Below, piece after piece: positions 8,308 to 17,028 of a stretch of 64,000 bases of DNA (positions within the stretch are counted from its first letter, which is position 1; each line of letters begins with the position of its first letter). The stretch is from Membranihabitans maritimus (GTDB taxonomy: Bacteria > Bacteroidota > Bacteroidia > Chitinophagales > Saprospiraceae), in the NCBI RefSeq assembly GCF_021729145.1, contig NZ_JAJSLW010000018.1, forward strand, positions 1 through 64,000. Direction: 5' to 3'. A model generated the notes under the pieces. That model had not been told where the DNA came from. It saw nothing but the letters and a program-made list of their open reading frames with translations, and did no database searches. A program made the translations under genes and the position numbers.

Positions 8308-9759
8308 TCAGTACCCCGGATTTTGGTCGGCTTTACTTATAGCAGGATTATTATTAATTTCATTTTCAGGAATTGGCCAAAAGAATCGCTCATCAATGAA
8401 TGTTTTGCCAACCTTGGCAAAAGCTTCTTTCACTCGCCCGGTTCTTTTCAAATCATACCACCGTCTTCTTTCGAGAATAAACTCATATCCCCTTTCGCGT
8501 AAAACCACATTACGAAACTCTTCTTTTGTCATTCCGGAACTAAAATCAACAGGTGAACTTTGTTCAGGATCATACCCGTAAGCCCTGCGTTTAACCATAT
8601 TGAGCCTTTCCAGAGCTAATTCCGATGGTCCCCCCTGGACCATATTTGAAGCTTCTGCGTATATTAACAAAGCCTCAGGATATCTAAAAACAGGGATTGA
8701 ATAAATTGACTGACCATCAGGCGTTTTAATAAATTTTTTAAATAAAATAGGAGATGTTGATGGTAGAGAGACCAACTCCCCATTTCCATCCTGATAATGG
8801 GTGTATAGATTAAAGTCCTTTCGTAGATCTTGATCGTTCCAATCATTACCTATCCATGAATTTGAATCTGGTAACCAGGCATAATAGCCACTTCCCAAAT
8901 TCCAGGGCAAAGCATTTGCCCGGTGCATAAAGGTCGCTACTGCGTACTGAACCGTAGTTGAATGGTGAACAGACATAACATCTTCTGATGACGTTTGGGT
9001 CGCAAATATTTTATAAAAATCATTGGGTTTATTAATAGATACCAAAGAATACACTTCACTATTAATAATGTCACTAGCCTTTTCTGCAGCTTTTTCCCAT
9101 TCTTCAAGGGTCAAATAAACCTGTGCCAAAAGCATCTTTGCCGCCCATTTAGATGCTTTACCGGTATTCTCTCCCACATCATTTGGAAGACTCTTTTCAG
9201 CGAATGAAAGATCTTCAACGATCAAATCATAAACTTTATCCTCTGGCTCTCTTGGAGCTTCTAACGTACTAAAGTCATTTGGGGCATGCAATCTAATAGG
9301 AATTGGACCAAAATTCCTGACTAAATTAAAGTAGGACATTGCCCTTAAGAATCTTGCTTCAGCAATTATCCTATTCTTAGAATTTTCAGAAATATCCATT
9401 ACGTTCGGAACATTATCCAAAACATCATTGGATCGATTAATAGTATTGTAAAAGGAATTCCAACAAGCCGCAGCGTAGTTGATACCACGAAAATCCAAGA
9501 GTTGATCAAAATAAGAAATAGGTCCTTGCCCTCCCCTTCCATTTAAATAATCTCCATGTAAAACTTCCATGAGATAAACCTCTATGCTAAAATAATTGGG
9601 GCTTAGAGTAGAATAAACTCCATTGATCGCTTTTTGGGCATCACTTTCATTCTGGTAAAAGTTTACTTTTGAAATAAAATCCTTAGGAACTTCCTCCAGA
9701 GAATTTTCACAGGAGGTATGCCACATAATAAATACTATCGCCAATAAAATATTTTTCAT
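8308..9759 (-). CDS. SusD/RagB-family glycan-binding lipoprotein (locus 1)
   Basis: A 483-residue lipoprotein (lipobox HTSC, Cys17) of normal SusD length. It has the usual early VPKDFISKVNFYQNESDAQKAINGVYSTL region, the RFLRAMSYFNLVRNFG motif near residue 140, and the C-terminal RERGYEFILERRRWYDLKRTGR signature followed by WPIPENEINNNP. SusD proteins sit on the cell surface, bind the polymer and cap the SusC channel. The gene lies 19 bp after susC and 44 bp before the FAD oxidoreductase, so the three are probably co-transcribed. Confidence 0.95.
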   Translation of the reverse strand: MKNILLAIVFIMWHTSCENSLEEVPKDFISKVNFYQNESDAQKAINGVYSTLSPNYFSIEVYLMEVLHGDYLNGRGGQGPISYFDQLLDFRGINYAAACWNSFYNTINRSNDVLDNVPNVMDISENSKNRIIAEARFLRAMSYFNLVRNFGPIPIRLHAPNDFSTLEAPREPEDKVYDLIVEDLSFAEKSLPNDVGENTGKASKWAAKMLLAQVYLTLEEWEKAAEKASDIINSEVYSLVSINKPNDFYKIFATQTSSEDVMSVHHSTTVQYAVATFMHRANALPWNLGSGYYAWLPDSNSWIGNDWNDQDLRKDFNLYTHYQDGNGELVSLPSTSPILFKKFIKTPDGQSIYSIPVFRYPEALLIYAEASNMVQGGPSELALERLNMVKRRAYGYDPEQSSPVDFSSGMTKEEFRNVVLRERGYEFILERRRWYDLKRTGRVKEAFAKVGKTFIDERFFWPIPENEINNNPAISKADQNPGY

Positions 9760-9778
9760 TATTCTTAAATTTTTTCAA

Positions 9779-12700
9779 TTAAAAATTAAATCTTACTCCT
9801 ACTGAAAAAACCTTACTCATGGGGTATGCACTTTCATCGACTCCTGTTGTTAAACGGTTCTCTATATTATTTGAATCCGTACCTGCAGTATTTACATCAG
9901 GATCAATTCCGGGATAACTTGTTACTGTAAATAGATTAGTACATAAAAAATAGATTTGAGCTCTTTCGACAAATTTCTTGACTGATATATTATATGCCAA
10001 CCTCATGGATTTCATCCTGAAATAACTACCATTTTTTACAAATCGGTCCGAATCACTTATTTGACTCGATGAACTAACCTTAGGGTATTTTGCATTCGGA
10101 TTGGGATTTTCCGCTGTCCAGTAATTCCCATATAAGTCTGCAAACTGATTAGAACCACGTTGAAATGAATTTAAATGAGTAGCAGCTGTAGCCCACCAGA
10201 GATTGTTTCCATTAACTCCTTCTAAAAAAATACTTAAATCGAAATTTTTATACGAAAAATTGGATGTGAGTCCGTAAATAAAATCAGGATAAGGATTACC
10301 AATAATGGTCCTATCTTGTATATTAATTTCACCATCATTGTTTAAATCAACATATTTTATGTATCCTTCTTCGTTAAGCCCGTTCTCAACGAAACCATAA
10401 AAGACACCTAAAGGTTCCCCCTCTCTTGCTAGACTTATATTTCCAAAAATCCCAACACCACCTCCATATATATCCGCCCCTCCTGCTAATTCGACTACTT
10501 CATTCCTGTTTACTGAAAATTGAGTCGAAATATCCCATTTGAATTCGGTTCTTAGAATATCTGCCCCTAGTGAAAGTTCAATTCCTTGATTTTGAATTTT
10601 TCCAATATTTTGAAGACTAGAGGTGAACCCAATAGAAGGAGGTAAAGGAACCGAGGCTAAAAGATCAGAAGTACTTTTCTTATAATAATCAAATGTTAAC
10701 TTCAGTCGCTCATCAACCATCTCTATATCAAATCCAACATCAAACTGAGTAGTTGACTCCCATTTCAAATCACTATTGGCAATTCCAGCAGGCGCAAACC
10801 CTATTTCTTCAGTATGATTGCCATAAACTACTCGTTCAGCGCTAAGTCTATTTAAAGATTGATAGGGTGAAACTGCAGTATTGCCTGTAACTCCATAGCT
10901 AGTACGTATTTTTAAGTAGTTAATAAACTTTATATTTTGCATAAAAGATTCTTCCGTAACTCTCCATGCAAAAGCTCCTGATGGGAAAAGTCCCCACTTA
11001 TTATTCTTTCCAAATCGAGATGATCCATCCCCCCTTATGCTAGCGGTTAATAAATATTTATCATTAAAAGAATAGTTTAGCCTTGATAGCCAGGATGCCA
11101 ATGTCCATTCCGAATATCCAGATATTGGATTATTAATAATTTCTGCGGACCCCAAATTATAATTCTCGGTAATGTTATTTGAAAAGCCTCTTACACTAGC
11201 TGAAAAGCTCCTGGCTTTATACGTTTGATATGTAAAACCACCAAGTAATTTAAAATTGTGATTCTCATTTATATTCTTAGAATATGTTAAAATATTTTCT
11301 GTTAAAAATGAATTTTGGGTATAACTCGATTGAGCCCCTGATCCTATATCACCATCATATACGATTGGGATATAATCATCCCCACTTTGATCATCGTATT
11401 CGATTCCAATTAGTGTCTTAAAGGATATTTCATTTGTCAAATCTACATTCACTGATGTATTCCCAAGCACAGTATTATTCAAAACATTATTTTTTCTCGG
11501 CGGAAAGTAAATAGCCGGATTCTCCATTCCAATTGAACCGAAAGAATACACCTGACTAATTCTCACTATTCCACCTTCTTCATCATAAATTGGTAAAGTA
11601 GGAGGTGCAGCCATTGCTCCTGAAAGCATGCTCCCCCCATGTGCACTATTATCAACAGGGACACTTTCTCTTTCTCTCCTTGCCAAATTTGTATTTACCG
11701 CCCATCTGATTTTATCACTAAATTTATGGTCTAGGTTCAAGCGAAAAGACCCTTTTTCAACTCCAGAATATTTGATTATTCCATTTTGACCAAAGTAATT
11801 GCCAGATAGAGCAAACCTTGTTTTGGAAGTCCCGCCAGAAAACGTTAAAGTATGATTATTTAGCGGAGCATCTCTGAATATAAAATCTTGCCAATTCGTT
11901 CCAGGTCCCTGCACTTCATTCAAATCAAAATATGGCTCTTGTCCTGAATTTACTAACCATTCATTTGCAACTTCTGCATATTGTCTTGCATTCAACATTT
12001 CATAGCGATTAGTTTCAAATTGAATTCCGTATTGACTATGAATTTCAATTTTACTTTTTTGATTAGTACTTCCTTTTTTCGTACTGATCATAACTACACC
12101 ATTCGCCCCTCTGGCTCCATAAATTGCTGTTGCTGATGCATCTTTTAATATATCAATTGATTCAATATCGGACGGATTAAGGAAACTAATATCTCCGGTA
12201 ATTGGAAATCCATCTACAACATACAGAGGTTGATTACTTCCAATCATTGAATTCCCCCCTCGAATACGTACCTCAATTCTGCCCCCTGGTGTTCCTGAAT
12301 TTTGTCTAACAGTTACTCCGGCAGCTTGCGATTTAAGAGCCTGTTCAACGTTATAAGAAGGCACTGCTTCCAATGCTTCAGTCTTAACTTGTGAGACAGC
12401 ACCCGTCAAATCACTCTTCTTCTGCACTCCATACCCCACTACCACCAACTCATCCAGCGTCTCCGCATCTTCCATCATTTGAATACTGATTTCGGTTTGT
12501 CCGTTTACATCAAGCTCTTGTGTCTGATACCCCACGTATGAAAAAATCAAAACATCATCTTCCCCTGCATCTATGGAGTATCCACCGTCAAAATCCGTCA
12601 CTGTCCCACGCGTAGTTCCTTTTACCTGAATATTTACGCCTATCAAAGGATCACCGCTTCTGTCCGTCACCTTCCCGATTATTGTCAATAGCAGATTTAC

Positions 12701-13099
12701 AGTTACTGGTCGCATTACTCGACGTAATGGTAAGGGACGTAATCCTTTTGAAGGCTCTAAGATTTTTAGCCGCTCCGGAGGCTTTCGTGTAAATACAATC
12801 TGATCTTTCAAAATGGTGAACGAAATAGGAGAATCACTAAACATTTCTCCAAGGACATTTTCAACTGTTTCATTTCGAACTTTAAGAGACATTTTTCGAG
12901 ATAGGTTGATAACGCCTTTTTCAAAGAAAAATCGGTAATCGGTCTGTACTTTAATTTCTTCAAGAATCTCATCCAGAGAGGCATTTTTCACGTCAATATT
13001 GATCCTTTCCTGCCCAAATCCCGTGGCAGCGGTTATTTGCATAACACAAAAAAACGTTAAAAACACCGATAGCTTCATCTTAAGGTGCTTGATTTTCAT
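9779..13099 (-). CDS. SusC/RagA-family TonB-linked outer-membrane transporter (locus 1)
   Basis: A 1106-residue protein with a signal peptide and, in order: an STN domain (about 32-105), a carboxypeptidase-regulatory-like domain (about 140-205, GKVTDRSGDPLIGVNIQVKG), the plug with VVGYGVQKKSDLTGAVSQV and the DASATAIYGARGANGVVMISTKKG segment, and a 22-strand-type barrel ending VFSVGVRFNF. The STN domain indicates signalling to a FecR anti-sigma protein, matching the FecR gene 104 bp upstream. With SusD it imports oligomers by a TonB-driven step. Substrate is not readable from sequence. Confidence 0.96.
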   Translation of the reverse strand: MKIKHLKMKLSVFLTFFCVMQITAATGFGQERINIDVKNASLDEILEEIKVQTDYRFFFEKGVINLSRKMSLKVRNETVENVLGEMFSDSPISFTILKDQIVFTRKPPERLKILEPSKGLRPLPLRRVMRPVTVNLLLTIIGKVTDRSGDPLIGVNIQVKGTTRGTVTDFDGGYSIDAGEDDVLIFSYVGYQTQELDVNGQTEISIQMMEDAETLDELVVVGYGVQKKSDLTGAVSQVKTEALEAVPSYNVEQALKSQAAGVTVRQNSGTPGGRIEVRIRGGNSMIGSNQPLYVVDGFPITGDISFLNPSDIESIDILKDASATAIYGARGANGVVMISTKKGSTNQKSKIEIHSQYGIQFETNRYEMLNARQYAEVANEWLVNSGQEPYFDLNEVQGPGTNWQDFIFRDAPLNNHTLTFSGGTSKTRFALSGNYFGQNGIIKYSGVEKGSFRLNLDHKFSDKIRWAVNTNLARRERESVPVDNSAHGGSMLSGAMAAPPTLPIYDEEGGIVRISQVYSFGSIGMENPAIYFPPRKNNVLNNTVLGNTSVNVDLTNEISFKTLIGIEYDDQSGDDYIPIVYDGDIGSGAQSSYTQNSFLTENILTYSKNINENHNFKLLGGFTYQTYKARSFSASVRGFSNNITENYNLGSAEIINNPISGYSEWTLASWLSRLNYSFNDKYLLTASIRGDGSSRFGKNNKWGLFPSGAFAWRVTEESFMQNIKFINYLKIRTSYGVTGNTAVSPYQSLNRLSAERVVYGNHTEEIGFAPAGIANSDLKWESTTQFDVGFDIEMVDERLKLTFDYYKKSTSDLLASVPLPPSIGFTSSLQNIGKIQNQGIELSLGADILRTEFKWDISTQFSVNRNEVVELAGGADIYGGGVGIFGNISLAREGEPLGVFYGFVENGLNEEGYIKYVDLNNDGEINIQDRTIIGNPYPDFIYGLTSNFSYKNFDLSIFLEGVNGNNLWWATAATHLNSFQRGSNQFADLYGNYWTAENPNPNAKYPKVSSSSQISDSDRFVKNGSYFRMKSMRLAYNISVKKFVERAQIYFLCTNLFTVTSYPGIDPDVNTAGTDSNNIENRLTTGVDESAYPMSKVFSVGVRFNF

Positions 13100-13148
13100 A
13101 CCTTTATTAATGGTTTATGGTTAGTAAATTTATTTATTAATCATCTTG

Positions 13149-13172
13149 AGGGAAATGTGCCACCATTTCCCT
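13149..13172 (-). promoter_or_regulatory. Perfect 9-bp hairpin in the fecR1-susC1 gap
   Basis: Arms agggaaatg (13149-13157) and catttccct (13164-13172) enclose a 6-nt loop, about 50 bp before the susC start. On the transcribed strand no T-run follows, so a simple terminator is unlikely. An mRNA processing or stabilising element that sets the fecR:susC ratio is a plausible inference. Confidence 0.5.
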
Positions 13173-13203
13173 TTTTGATTTTTCTGGTCCTGACCTTTTT
13201 ATT

Positions 13204-14436
13204 TCATTTTTCTGATGTATCTTTTATTGTTATTAATCCATTTTCAATACTATAATCAAACGGCTTGCCCGTTGCAAATACCTCTAAAACGTCTTCTATA
13301 TTTTCGTCTTCAAGCTGAAAATCCCCGTAAAACCGGGCATTTTCAAGTGTTTTACTTTTATTAATAATCGTCACACCGTAACTCCTCTCTACTTTTTTAA
13401 TGATCTCATCAAAAGGTTCATCAACAAATACCAACCGATTGTCTTTCCAGGCGATATAGCTCAAGACATCCACCTGTTTTTTATCCCATTCATCACCGGT
13501 TTTGTGGTAAGTGACCAAATCTCCCGGCTTTAATGTGAGGTCCTGACGGTCCGTTTCAGATTGGTTATTTACCATTTCTAATTCTACAGCCCCTTCTACC
13601 AACACTGCCCTAACAGTATTATCCTCATCGTAAGCAGATACATTAAATTCCGTTCCCAACACTTTGACATTCATTTCATTGGTATGTACGGTAAAAGGAC
13701 TATTCTCATTACGAGTTACGGAAAAATAAGCCTCTCCATTTTCCAATTCGACTTCCCGGGTTCCACCCTTCCCAAAAACAACGGGGTAACGAATAGTACT
13801 ACCGGAATTAACATGGATCCGGGTTCCATCCGACAACGTAATCCCAAACCTTTTGCCGTGCGGAACCGTCAGCCGGTTGTACGCTGTCTCTTTATTGGTT
13901 GATAGGCCATCACCAGGACTGTAAATCAATTGATCTTTGCTTTTTGAAATAACTTGCGAACCGTTGCTTCCACTAATGGTATCGTTCCCCGTAATGTCGA
14001 GAATCCGTGTACTACCATCTGCTAACTGCAGAACGATCTCATCTCCACTCTCCTTCATAAAAGGTTCCGGATGTTCTTTGAATCCAACTATGTAAACTGC
14101 GTAGCCGGTTAAAACAAGACCTATAAAAACAGCGGCATACCTTACAATCCATGATATTTTCAGGACACTTTGTTTCTTTTCCTTACCAGATTTTTTCGTA
14201 TTACCATCTACAGAGTTATATGATTCCATACCCACAAGCAAACGATCCCATGATTGGTCATTGTCCAAATATTCTGACGGTATTTGCCCGGTATCTTCAC
14301 TCATTTCACGCATTTGATCCAATAAAGCCTGCAATCCCGGATCATTCTCCGTTTCGTTTTCCAAAATGGATTTCTCAGCAATCGTCAATTCTTTGCCCTG
14401 AATGATTTTTAGGTATATGTTGTGAAGTTCACTCAT
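13204..14436 (-). CDS. FecR-family anti-sigma factor (locus 1)
   Basis: A 410-residue inner-membrane regulator: cytoplasmic N-terminus (1-95), one membrane segment (about 98-118, with AVFIGLVLTGYAVYIV), a FecR domain in the middle (RLTVPHGKRFGITLSDGTRIHVNSGS; NGEAYFSV; VKVLGTEFNVSAY) and a C-terminal DUF4974-type domain (VFVDEPFDEIIKKVERSYGV). FecR proteins hold an ECF sigma factor and release it when the partner SusC signals through its STN domain. No sigma gene lies directly upstream; the nearest, at 16337-16873 on the same strand, is separated by a 1.9-kb patch of decayed DNA. Confidence 0.93.
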   Translation of the reverse strand: MSELHNIYLKIIQGKELTIAEKSILENETENDPGLQALLDQMREMSEDTGQIPSEYLDNDQSWDRLLVGMESYNSVDGNTKKSGKEKKQSVLKISWIVRYAAVFIGLVLTGYAVYIVGFKEHPEPFMKESGDEIVLQLADGSTRILDITGNDTISGSNGSQVISKSKDQLIYSPGDGLSTNKETAYNRLTVPHGKRFGITLSDGTRIHVNSGSTIRYPVVFGKGGTREVELENGEAYFSVTRNENSPFTVHTNEMNVKVLGTEFNVSAYDEDNTVRAVLVEGAVELEMVNNQSETDRQDLTLKPGDLVTYHKTGDEWDKKQVDVLSYIAWKDNRLVFVDEPFDEIIKKVERSYGVTIINKSKTLENARFYGDFQLEDENIEDVLEVFATGKPFDYSIENGLITIKDTSEK

Positions 14437-14648
14437 TAATTTTTGTACGTCTCTTTATCTGTTAGAGTCTAAAAAATTAAAATGATGTGAACGAAAGAAT
14501 AATTTTTTCAAAAAAAATTTTAAATAGTGCTTTGTGAACTAAGTTGCTATGGTGTAAGTTGCGGGAATTTTGGCGCAGATCGAGGCGCAACGAGGAAAGA
14601 TAGCCGGTCCCGATTTCTATCGTATTGGGAAGAATTAAGATTTAACTT

Positions 14649-14671
14649 ACCTGCCCGCCAGGCAGGCGGGT
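14649..14671. repeat. REP-like GC-rich palindrome
   Basis: In otherwise AT-rich DNA the segment acctgcccgccaggcag followed by gcgggt folds into alternative stems (cccgcc/ggcggg, or ctgcc/ggcag). This matches the form of repetitive extragenic palindromes mobilised by REP-associated Y1 transposases. A frameshifted transposase of that family lies 1.1 kb away. Confidence 0.55.
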
Positions 14672-14740
14672 ATGACGATTAACAATGTTAAATTATGGGA
14701 CATTAACAGTAGCTTTGATCAGCTTATTTAACTATTTTTT

Positions 14741-14783
14741 ATCCTTTTGTCTTGACACAAAAGGATGAAAAGTCAAGACAAAA
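14741..14783. other. Two mutually exclusive inverted repeats
   Basis: Arm pair A is atccttttgt (14741-14750) with acaaaaggat (14757-14766). Arm pair B is ttttgtcttgac (14745-14756) with gtcaagacaaaa (14772-14783). Both are perfect and share bases 14745-14750, so only one can form at a time. No gene directly follows, so a repeat-family structure is at least as likely as an attenuator. Confidence 0.5.
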
Positions 14784-15334
14784 TAATTGCTCTTTCACAT
14801 GGCAGGCACCCGCCCCCTCGTATTTTGTCGATTGCTCGCGCGCATTTCTTGCATTAAAAATAACTGGTATAAAAGTTATGCATTGGACTCGATTAAACAA
14901 TATGCAGATCTTGAAATGACTGCAATTACACCTAAGAAAAATAATTTATTCATTACTATCCTTGAAATATACCTGCCACCTTAAACTTTAATAGAAAGCA
15001 GGTTGTAATTTATGTACGACTTTTTTTCTTTTTCAACAGCATATGTAGCAAAAGGGCGTTAAGAATTTTCGAAGCCCTGGAGAAAATTTAGCTCTTTTGA
15101 TACGGTTTTTGCTTGGGGGAAAGCAAAAAATGCCTTTGAAAAAGTGCCCTTTCTTTTGTTTCGTTTTCTTTGGGCACGCAAAGAAAATGAAAAGCCACAA
15201 CAATAATTTGATTTTATAGTCATTTATAAGCACTTTGTTCGATCATATATATCACTACAAGTATTTAATCAATAGCATATTACATAGTCACAAACATAAT
15301 ATATGTTAACATTTACTTCATCCGTATGCGTTTT

Positions 15335-15442
15335 CTATCGGGATGACTGAGAAGCAACGAAGAAATGCACCAAAAGATCAAGACTTGGCATCAGGAGAAT
15401 ATCCTCAAGATATAGTAAATATGACCTTCTTTCCCTCTTCAA
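15335..15442 (-). pseudogene. Possible truncated HEPN (HepT/DUF86) remnant
   Basis: Directly after the nucleotidyltransferase stop, a 35-codon frame opens with TTG and reads KRERRSYLLYLEDILL before losing resemblance to anything. The opening resembles the first helix of HepT-type HEPN toxins (YLEDIL...), which normally follow MntA-type nucleotidyltransferases. The remaining 80-100 residues of a HEPN protein are absent. The match is short, so confidence is low. Confidence 0.35.
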
Positions 15443-15443
15443 T

Positions 15444-15737
15444 TTATATATACTGTACTTGTTCCAAAATAAGGTCTCTCAGTTGTTTTTTGAGTCCATT
15501 TTTTGTAACCAGATCCACTTTTCGATCAAAGAGCCGTTCCAGGTATATTTGAAGTGAAAAAAATTTCCATCCGATAGGCTTCTTAAGTTCGACAAGTAAA
15601 TCTATATCGCTATCCTTATTAAAAGAGTCGCCCAAGGAGGACCCAAACAGTCCGATCTCTTTTACCGAATAATCACTAAAAAGAATGGGTTTCACTTCTT
15701 TTAGCTTGGATAATATGTCATTTTTTGTAAGAAACAT
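15444..15737 (-). CDS. MntA-like minimal nucleotidyltransferase
   Basis: A 97-residue protein with the nucleotidyltransferase core: IGLFGSSLGDSFNKDSDIDLLVEL, that is GS followed by the DxD metal-binding pair, and a later DLVTK. Size and motif order match the antitoxin half (MntA) of HEPN/MNT toxin-antitoxin pairs, which AMPylate the HEPN toxin. The expected HEPN partner seems reduced to a short remnant downstream, so this may be an orphan antitoxin. It sits in decayed DNA between the sigma gene and fecR1. Confidence 0.8.
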   Translation of the reverse strand: MFLTKNDILSKLKEVKPILFSDYSVKEIGLFGSSLGDSFNKDSDIDLLVELKKPIGWKFFSLQIYLERLFDRKVDLVTKNGLKKQLRDLILEQVQYI

Positions 15738-15790
15738 AAATTAAAAATAACAAAATTTGGTCACTCCAACAAACATCATAAAAGATGCAG

Positions 15791-16322
15791 TCGGTTGATA
15801 AGGATATGATTATTTACAAGTAGAATCATATTTCATTACCATTTGTTGTGCTATCCATGAATGCCATTTTGGTTTTGTGGCAAACGACGAAATGATGTTC
15901 AATGATTACGGGAAAATTGCCCATCAAGAATGGATTCGGTTGAAAGAACGGTTCCCCCGTTTCCAGTTGGACGTGTTCCAGATCATGCCCAATCATATGC
16001 ACGCCATTTTGGTATTGGATGATCTTGTAGGGGCAACCCTTGCGGTTAACCCTGATGATGGGGTAGAAACAAACGATAGGTCATGTGACGATAGGGCACA
16101 GGCAAGCCGTCCCCTATGGTTGGGGATAACATTGGGGCATATAAATCCCTGGTGGTCAACGAATGTTTATCGATATACAAATCACGAAATGAAATCATGG
16201 GGAAATTATGGCAACGTAATTATTATGAACATATCATCCGGAATCAGCAATCATATCAGAAAATTTCCAATTACATCATCAACAATCCGGTCCATTGGCA
16301 AACGGATAAATTTCACAAATAA
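15791..16322 (+). pseudogene. Frameshifted REP-associated tyrosine transposase (Y1_Tnp)
   Basis: From about 15802 an ATG-less frame reads GYDYLQVESYFITICC, then VANDEMMFNDYGKIAHQEW and IMPNHMHAILVL; NHMHAI carries the HxH of Y1 transposases. Around 16095-16120 the reading frame shifts, and the protein continues as GAYKSLVVNE, IMGKLWQRNYYEHIIRN and SNYIINNPVHW to a stop at 16320. Both halves match the RAYT family closely, so one frameshift, an earlier one near 15801 and loss of the start explain the inactivation. Confidence 0.85.
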
Positions 16323-16336
16323 CCCTCCCGGTTGCC

Positions 16337-16873
16337 TTACCGCCCAAACTCTGACGCCAATTTTTCACGAAGGGTCCTGAATGCCCTAGTCATGTGGGTA
16401 CGTACCGTGTTGATTGACACACCCAGGTCTTCCGCCGTATTTGCATAGGTCTTACCGTATAACACGCAATGAACAAAAACTTCCCTGCATTTTTCCGGAA
16501 GCTTATCTATTTCCAAATATATTCTTTGTTTAAATTCAATATCCATCAAGATCCCGTCATCAGCAGACAATAAATTCTCCATGCCCTGAATATTTTTTAT
16601 CTCCTTCTTTTGTGAAATATATTTCAGTGAGGTATTTCGAATAATTTGAAAGCAGTACGACGTGAGATCCGATCGAACCGAATAATAACGTTTGTTTCTC
16701 CAGAAATCCATGAAAAAATCCTGAACAATATCTTCTGCAGCCTGGGGATTTTTCACAATACTATTGGCCCAAAGCAATAAACGATTGTGGTAATATCTAA
16801 AAAACACCTCAAATGCCTCTTTATTGTCATCCTGTTGGAGTCCAAATAGTATATCCTCAGGTGATCTCACCAT
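16337..16873 (-). CDS. ECF RNA polymerase sigma-70 factor
   Basis: A 178-residue ECF sigma factor. Region 2 is around 20-90 (YYHNRLLLWANSIVKNPQAAEDIVQDFFMDFWRNK). Region 4 is around 120-175 (LPEKCREVFVHCVLYGKTYANTAEDLGVSINTVRTHMTRAFRTLREKL), with a clear helix-turn-helix. It is divergent from fecR2 (155 bp away) and on the same strand as fecR1 (1.9 kb downstream). It is the only sigma gene in the window and probably serves one or both FecR/SusC systems. Confidence 0.95.
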   Translation of the reverse strand: MVRSPEDILFGLQQDDNKEAFEVFFRYYHNRLLLWANSIVKNPQAAEDIVQDFFMDFWRNKRYYSVRSDLTSYCFQIIRNTSLKYISQKKEIKNIQGMENLLSADDGILMDIEFKQRIYLEIDKLPEKCREVFVHCVLYGKTYANTAEDLGVSINTVRTHMTRAFRTLREKLASEFGR

Positions 16874-16911
16874 ATTTCAGAATAGTTAGAATGCAATAAA
16901 ATTAAAAAATT

Positions 16912-16925
16912 AAAAAAAAAAAAAA
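16912..16925. repeat. 14-nt poly-A tract in divergent promoter region
   Basis: Fourteen consecutive A residues lie 38 bp upstream of the sigma start, in the 155-bp region between the divergent sigma and fecR2 genes. Such tracts are slippage-prone and bend DNA, so a promoter-strength effect is possible but unproven. Confidence 0.7.
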
Positions 16926-17028
16926 CATTTACGTAGTCCTGTTTTGATAAATTCTTGTATAGAATTTACAAAGGATAAATTCCAATGAAAGTTGGATTGT
17001 AAAGGATACTTCACAAATCACTATATAA

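Larger units (their letters stand above)
14437..15443. other. About 1 kb intergenic patch of repeats without an intact gene
   Basis: No convincing gene is present except the short HepT-like remnant at its end. The stretch holds the REP-like palindrome at 14649-14671, two competing inverted repeats at 14741-14783, and a run around 15110-15190 (reverse complement rich in cccaaag and gaaacaaaag). From memory this last run resembles text that recurs in intergenic DNA of Cytophagales genomes. The short open frames here look spurious. Confidence 0.5.

Noticed and set aside
14787-15233. Short open frames (for example 14787-14984 and 15033-15233) in the sigma-fecR gap
   Set aside because: Their translations have low-complexity or repeat-derived content and lie in what look like intergenic repeat families.
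15877-16380. A 167-residue plus-strand protein
   Set aside because: Only its first half is transposase; the second half is an out-of-frame reading of the transposase C-terminus, so I treat it as a frameshifted pseudogene.
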